NCBI GenBank assembly: GCA_026195895.1
Contig: JAPHRO010000001.1
Location: 1-47,202, forward strand
Length of the DNA: 47,202 nt
Direction of reading: 5' to 3'
DNA from: Gammaproteobacteria bacterium
GTDB taxonomy: Bacteria; Pseudomonadota; Gammaproteobacteria; SZUA-229
Shown: positions 44,300 to 47,202 of the stretch, piece by piece
Position numbering within the stretch: position 1 is the first letter of the stretch
How the letters are laid out: every line of letters starts with the position of its first letter
Translations under genes and position numbers: made by a program
Notes under the pieces: model-generated
Database searches by the model: none
Told to the model about the DNA's origin: nothing
Seen by the model: the letters and a program-made list of their open reading frames with translations, nothing else

Positions 44300-45685
44300 T
44301 TAGTTGGTTGTGGATTTACAGTGGCGCACAAACTCTACAAATCGTTGTGCCCAATGGTTGCTGGACGTGTCTCTCAGGTGAGCATAACAGGCCAGCAGGT
44401 TGTTATAAATAATGCCATCATTTTGACCATCAATTCCAGTGCCGCGCTTGATACGGTAAGCAAATCGTGTGTCCGGATCAAGATTTTCCAGCGCCGAATA
44501 GTGGAATTCGTGGCCGGCGATTTCAGCAGTGGGTTTAGAACCATATTGGTGCCAGGGGTGGTGATCGGATTCTTCCAGTCGAATATAGCCACGACCCTGG
44601 GGTGTGTCATGCATTACGGCATCGGCGGCAATAACGCCGACCATGTCATTCTTTTTACCTTGCCAGCTCAGGGAGCGGCTCAGATACATCAGACCACCGC
44701 ATTCTGCATAGGCGGGCAGGCCATGATCGATAGCGGTTTTAATTTCATGGCGTAAGCCGCTATTGGCTTCCAGTTCCTGCATGCGGGTTTCGGGGAAGCC
44801 GCCGCCGATAAACAGGCCATCGATGTTGGCCAGTTGTTTATCTCTAATGGTATCGATGAACACCAGCTCGGCTCCAGCATTTTCCAGTGCCTGCAGATCA
44901 CCCGGATAATAAAAACCAAAGGCATCATTGCGAGCAATACCTATACGGACATCTTTGGGCGTGATTATCTGAGAGCTACTGAATTTTGTTGCCGGCAACG
45001 CAGGTGCCAGCTCGGCAATTTTTTTAACCAGCTCCAGATCAATCTGATTTTTAATAGCATCCCGAATTTGCCGGATTTTGGTATCGGCGGAATCATCTTC
45101 ATTGCTGGGCATTAGGCCCAGATGGCGCTCTTCAATGGATAATGTGCTATTGCGGTAAACCGATCCAACAACCTGGACATCCGTGTAATGTTCGATCACG
45201 GCGTGTAGTTTACTTTCGTGGCGACTGCCGCCTAACTGGTTAAGGATGACGCCAGCAATATGTATATCGGGATCAAACGCCTGATAGCCAAGAATCAGGG
45301 GTGCGATGCCGCGTGTCATGCCGCGTGCATCCAGCACCAGAATCACCGGAGCTTTTACCAGCGAGGACAGTGCGGCATTGGAGTTGCTGCCGTCCAGGTC
45401 AAGACCATCATAGAGGCCCTTGTTGCCCTCGATGATTGAAATATCAGCCCCAATAGAATGTTGGGCGACAGTATTTACAATCTCATCCGATTGCATGGTG
45501 TAAAAATCGAGATTATGGCAGGGGCGACCGGCGGCACGACCTAGCCACATGGGGTCGATATAATCAGGTCCTTTTTTGAATGGCTGAACCGCCAGGCCGG
45601 TTTCCGCTAACGCCGCGCACAGGCCAATACTCATGGTAGTTTTACCTGAGGATTTATGTGCAGCAGAAATCAGTAAATGGGCCAT
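44300..45685 (-). CDS. dsrN: DsrN, CobB/CbiA-family siroheme amidase
   Basis: This glutamine-dependent amidase is thought to convert siroheme to siro(heme)amide for DsrAB. The 461 residues have an N-terminal CbiA P-loop (SAAHKSSGKTT, about 7-17), the substrate motif KKGPDYIDPMW, and a C-terminal class I-like glutaminase domain with the nucleophile in YAECGGLMYLS (about 330). The same family includes cobyrinate a,c-diamide synthase; dsr context decides the call. I start at the ATG at 45685. Confidence 0.88.
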   Translation of the reverse strand: MAHLLISAAHKSSGKTTMSIGLCAALAETGLAVQPFKKGPDYIDPMWLGRAAGRPCHNLDFYTMQSDEIVNTVAQHSIGADISIIEGNKGLYDGLDLDGSNSNAALSSLVKAPVILVLDARGMTRGIAPLILGYQAFDPDIHIAGVILNQLGGSRHESKLHAVIEHYTDVQVVGSVYRNSTLSIEERHLGLMPSNEDDSADTKIRQIRDAIKNQIDLELVKKIAELAPALPATKFSSSQIITPKDVRIGIARNDAFGFYYPGDLQALENAGAELVFIDTIRDKQLANIDGLFIGGGFPETRMQELEANSGLRHEIKTAIDHGLPAYAECGGLMYLSRSLSWQGKKNDMVGVIAADAVMHDTPQGRGYIRLEESDHHPWHQYGSKPTAEIAGHEFHYSALENLDPDTRFAYRIKRGTGIDGQNDGIIYNNLLACYAHLRDTSSNHWAQRFVEFVRHCKSTTN

Positions 45686-45705
45686 AGATAACAATCTTAA
45701 AACAG

Positions 45706-45734
45706 AAACGGCCCGAATAATCTTCGAGCCGTTT
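45706..45734 (-). terminator. Hairpin between dsrP and dsrN
   Basis: AAACGGC-C-CGAA (45706-45717) pairs with TTCG-A-GCCGTTT (45723-45734) with one internal mismatch. The minus-strand tail (TTTCTGTTTT) is T-rich but interrupted, so this may be a partial terminator or a processing site that lowers dsrN and downstream expression. Confidence 0.5.
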
Positions 45735-45780
45735 GCATGTGTACTAATCTATTCGACTAGATCATGTCGACAGAGTGTAT

Positions 45781-47004
45781 TTACTCGGCCTTATGATGTG
45801 GGTCGGCGATGGCATCATCTAAAGACTGTGGCAGGAAGCCCAGTACTTTAATGCCAATGGCAACCGCAATCATGGCAACTGCCATGCCACCTAAGCCGAG
45901 CATAATCTCGGGCAGACTGGCAGAGTATTGAGCAACCTGACCATCGGCAAATGTAGACTCAAGTACTTCCATACCGGGGAACATTTCCATCGGATAGGCC
46001 TGACCACCGATGATGATGGTGTACATTTGTGCCAGACCGCCGATGATAATCAGTACACAGGCTGCTGCCAGTGTCTTGCGATCATTGGCCACACCCGGTG
46101 CATAGATCATGGCCAGTGGTAACAGGCTGCCGATCAGTATCTGACCCACCCAGAAAATACTGGAGTAGGTGCCACCACCATTGGCACCCAGCAGAATAAA
46201 GGCTTCATAGCCATGATGCTCGGTGGCATACAGATTAGTCAGATGGTAAACGATAACGAAGTAAAGTACTGCTGCGACGAATACACCTAATAGCTTGCGC
46301 AGGCGCATGATAATAACATCGCCTAATGGACGACCGGTCCAGTTGTAAGCTGCCATCAGTACCAGTAGGTAAATCGCCAGACCGAACGAGAATGACATGA
46401 TGATGAACATGGGTGCCATCAGTGCCATATCGTAGCCAGAACGTGCCACCAGGAAGCCAAAGATAGAGCCGGTACCAGTGGTCAGTGCCAGACGCCAGAT
46501 GAAGGCTACAAAACCAGCATAGCGACTGTATTTTTTCATGGTACGGTCAAGATTGGTCCAGGCATAAATGCCAACAATCAGGAAAAAGCCATTGTACAAA
46601 ATTATATTCCAGGCAAAGATGGATTTGAAATTGTAGTAGGTCATGGCGACGACCAGGCGATCCGGGCGACCCAGATCGAGTACCAGAACCATCAAACCAC
46701 CCAGCAGTAAAGCCAGTGCCAGCAAGGTCGACAAAGGCGCCAGAGGTTTATAGATCTTCTTATTAAATACCGAAGCGATTGAAGCAACGTTCAGTGCACC
46801 GGAAGCAGCAACAATCAGGAATACAGCGAACACATGCGGCATGCCCCAGACAATCTGGTTGTTCATGCCGGTCACCCAGTGACCGTTGTGTTCCATGTAA
46901 TAAGTTGAGCCCAGAGCAGCCAGTACGAAGGCGCCTAAAAATGCCAGCAGGCCCAGGTAGCCAGTGCTATTCCCATCAATTTCTTGTAAGTGTATTTTTT
47001 TCAT
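45781..47004 (-). CDS. dsrP: DsrP, NrfD-family membrane subunit
   Basis: The 407-residue integral protein has about ten transmembrane helices and is the quinone-reactive NrfD/PsrC-type subunit of DsrMKJOP, linking cytoplasmic sulfur oxidation to the quinone pool. Motifs such as LVLDLGRPDR and FAWNIILYNGFF are typical. The start follows the dsrO stop by six bases. The ribosome site is weak (AAGGT about 13 bases upstream). Confidence 0.92.
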   Translation of the reverse strand: MKKIHLQEIDGNSTGYLGLLAFLGAFVLAALGSTYYMEHNGHWVTGMNNQIVWGMPHVFAVFLIVAASGALNVASIASVFNKKIYKPLAPLSTLLALALLLGGLMVLVLDLGRPDRLVVAMTYYNFKSIFAWNIILYNGFFLIVGIYAWTNLDRTMKKYSRYAGFVAFIWRLALTTGTGSIFGFLVARSGYDMALMAPMFIIMSFSFGLAIYLLVLMAAYNWTGRPLGDVIIMRLRKLLGVFVAAVLYFVIVYHLTNLYATEHHGYEAFILLGANGGGTYSSIFWVGQILIGSLLPLAMIYAPGVANDRKTLAAACVLIIIGGLAQMYTIIIGGQAYPMEMFPGMEVLESTFADGQVAQYSASLPEIMLGLGGMAVAMIAVAIGIKVLGFLPQSLDDAIADPHHKAE

Positions 47005-47010
47005 AATGAT

Positions 47011-47109
47011 TTAAATACCTTGATAACGCACACCGGTGTTCAGCCCCAGATCCGCACGAATCTGTTTGCCACCGTGTTTTTCCAGTTCTCTGGAAATTTC
47101 GCTGTTGCT
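47011..47109 (-). CDS. dsrO: DsrO, C-terminal fragment with broken frame
   Basis: The minus-strand frame ending at TAA 47011-47013 gives a DsrO-like tail ([29 protein letters not shown]), the periplasmic iron-sulfur subunit of DsrMKJOP. Homology ends after NSEIS near 47104-47110, where DP is expected before NSE. Upstream the frame meets a TAA at 47173-47175. The sequence beyond 47110 belongs to something else (see the gltB-like entry). Confidence 0.65.
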   Translation of the reverse strand, partial: SNSEISRELEKHGGKQIRADLGLNTGVRYQGI

Positions 47110-47110
47110 T

Positions 47111-47202
47111 ATTTCGGTTAAGTTGGTGTCCGGTCCAGGTGTTGGGACTATTGCTGCGGGAGTCGCGAAAGCTTACGCCGATATGATTACCATTGCCGGG
47201 CA
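47111..47202 (+). CDS. gltB: Glutamate synthase large-subunit fragment, joined to dsrO
   Basis: The plus strand from 47111 reads [12 protein letters not shown] then [18 protein letters not shown] in one frame to the window end. This is the FMN/Fe-S domain motif of GltB (E. coli has [29 protein letters not shown] at this place, compared from memory). No start or upstream GltB sequence is present; the residues before (LLL) do not match. The piece therefore begins abruptly inside the gene and faces dsrO, which suggests a junction at about 47105-47112. Confidence 0.7.
   Translation, partial: MSVKLVSGPGVGTIAAGVAKAYADMITIAG

Noticed and set aside
44168-44755. 195-codon plus-strand frame over dsrN and dsrR
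   Set aside because: Antisense to two well-supported genes; the composition is what antisense of coding sequence gives.

Overview
The window looks like a contig from a gammaproteobacterial, probably chemolithoautotrophic, sulfur oxidiser. The case rests on gene content: a type I-like sulfide:quinone oxidoreductase, the tail of an oxidative (reverse-type) dsr operon (dsrO', dsrP, dsrN, dsrR), a periplasmic nitrate reductase operon, complete System I cytochrome c maturation, and pyrophosphate-based energy genes (H+-pyrophosphatase and PPi-dependent phosphofructokinase). No rRNA, tRNA, CRISPR array or intact insertion sequence was seen. No marker in the window fixes the genus.

Layout. 1-4770 (minus strand) holds pfp, a small unknown gene, adk and a partial hppA: a pyrophosphate/adenylate module. 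It includes a perfect 24-bp inverted repeat of REP type, and hppA has a well-placed FNR-type promoter. 5037-10330 (minus) holds an unknown gene, a large exported LysM/FecR protein with two TbpB-like C-terminal repeats, its upstream TPR plus outer-membrane-barrel partner (Slam/DUF560-like), and a CBS-pair protein. 10677-17943 (plus) is a full ccmABCDEFGHI operon. 18141-20342 (minus) encodes a triheme lipoprotein with a cytochrome cd1 (NirS-type) propeller. It diverges across an 809-bp AT-rich gap from an OprC/NosA-like copper receptor, which is followed by exbB-exbD-tonB. 25916-32092 (plus) is napFDAGHBC behind a good FNR box. 32181-36405 holds a small membrane protein, an unassigned radical SAM protein, a P-loop protein and a MetA-family acyltransferase. 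36601-38373 is a GH13 sucrose-phosphorylase-like enzyme. 38616-39908 (minus) is sqr with a striking cluster of TGTCATG operator-like repeats upstream. Then come slyD (minus) and a minimal S24 protein (plus). 41390-47109 (minus) is the dsrO'-dsrP-dsrN-dsrR tail continuing into a NarX/NarL-class kinase, response regulator and rhodanese.

How it fits together. Electrons from sulfide (Sqr) and from stored sulfur (Dsr) can enter the quinone pool, and NapC/NapAB can drain it to nitrate. The cd1-like protein may add nitrite reduction. Ccm matures the many c-type cytochromes, and the copper receptor with its private Ton system may supply copper enzymes. PPi made in biosynthesis can be used by Pfp or turned into proton motive force by HppA.

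The most novel candidates are the FecR/TbpB-like protein with its Slam-like partner (a possible type XI secretion pair), the triheme cd1-like lipoprotein, the kinase-regulator-rhodanese trio attached to dsr, and the unassigned radical SAM/P-loop pair. The last ~95 bases are not dsr sequence: the plus strand there reads as glutamate synthase (GltB), so the dsrO reading frame breaks at about 47110. This is either a chimeric contig end or a real rearrangement.
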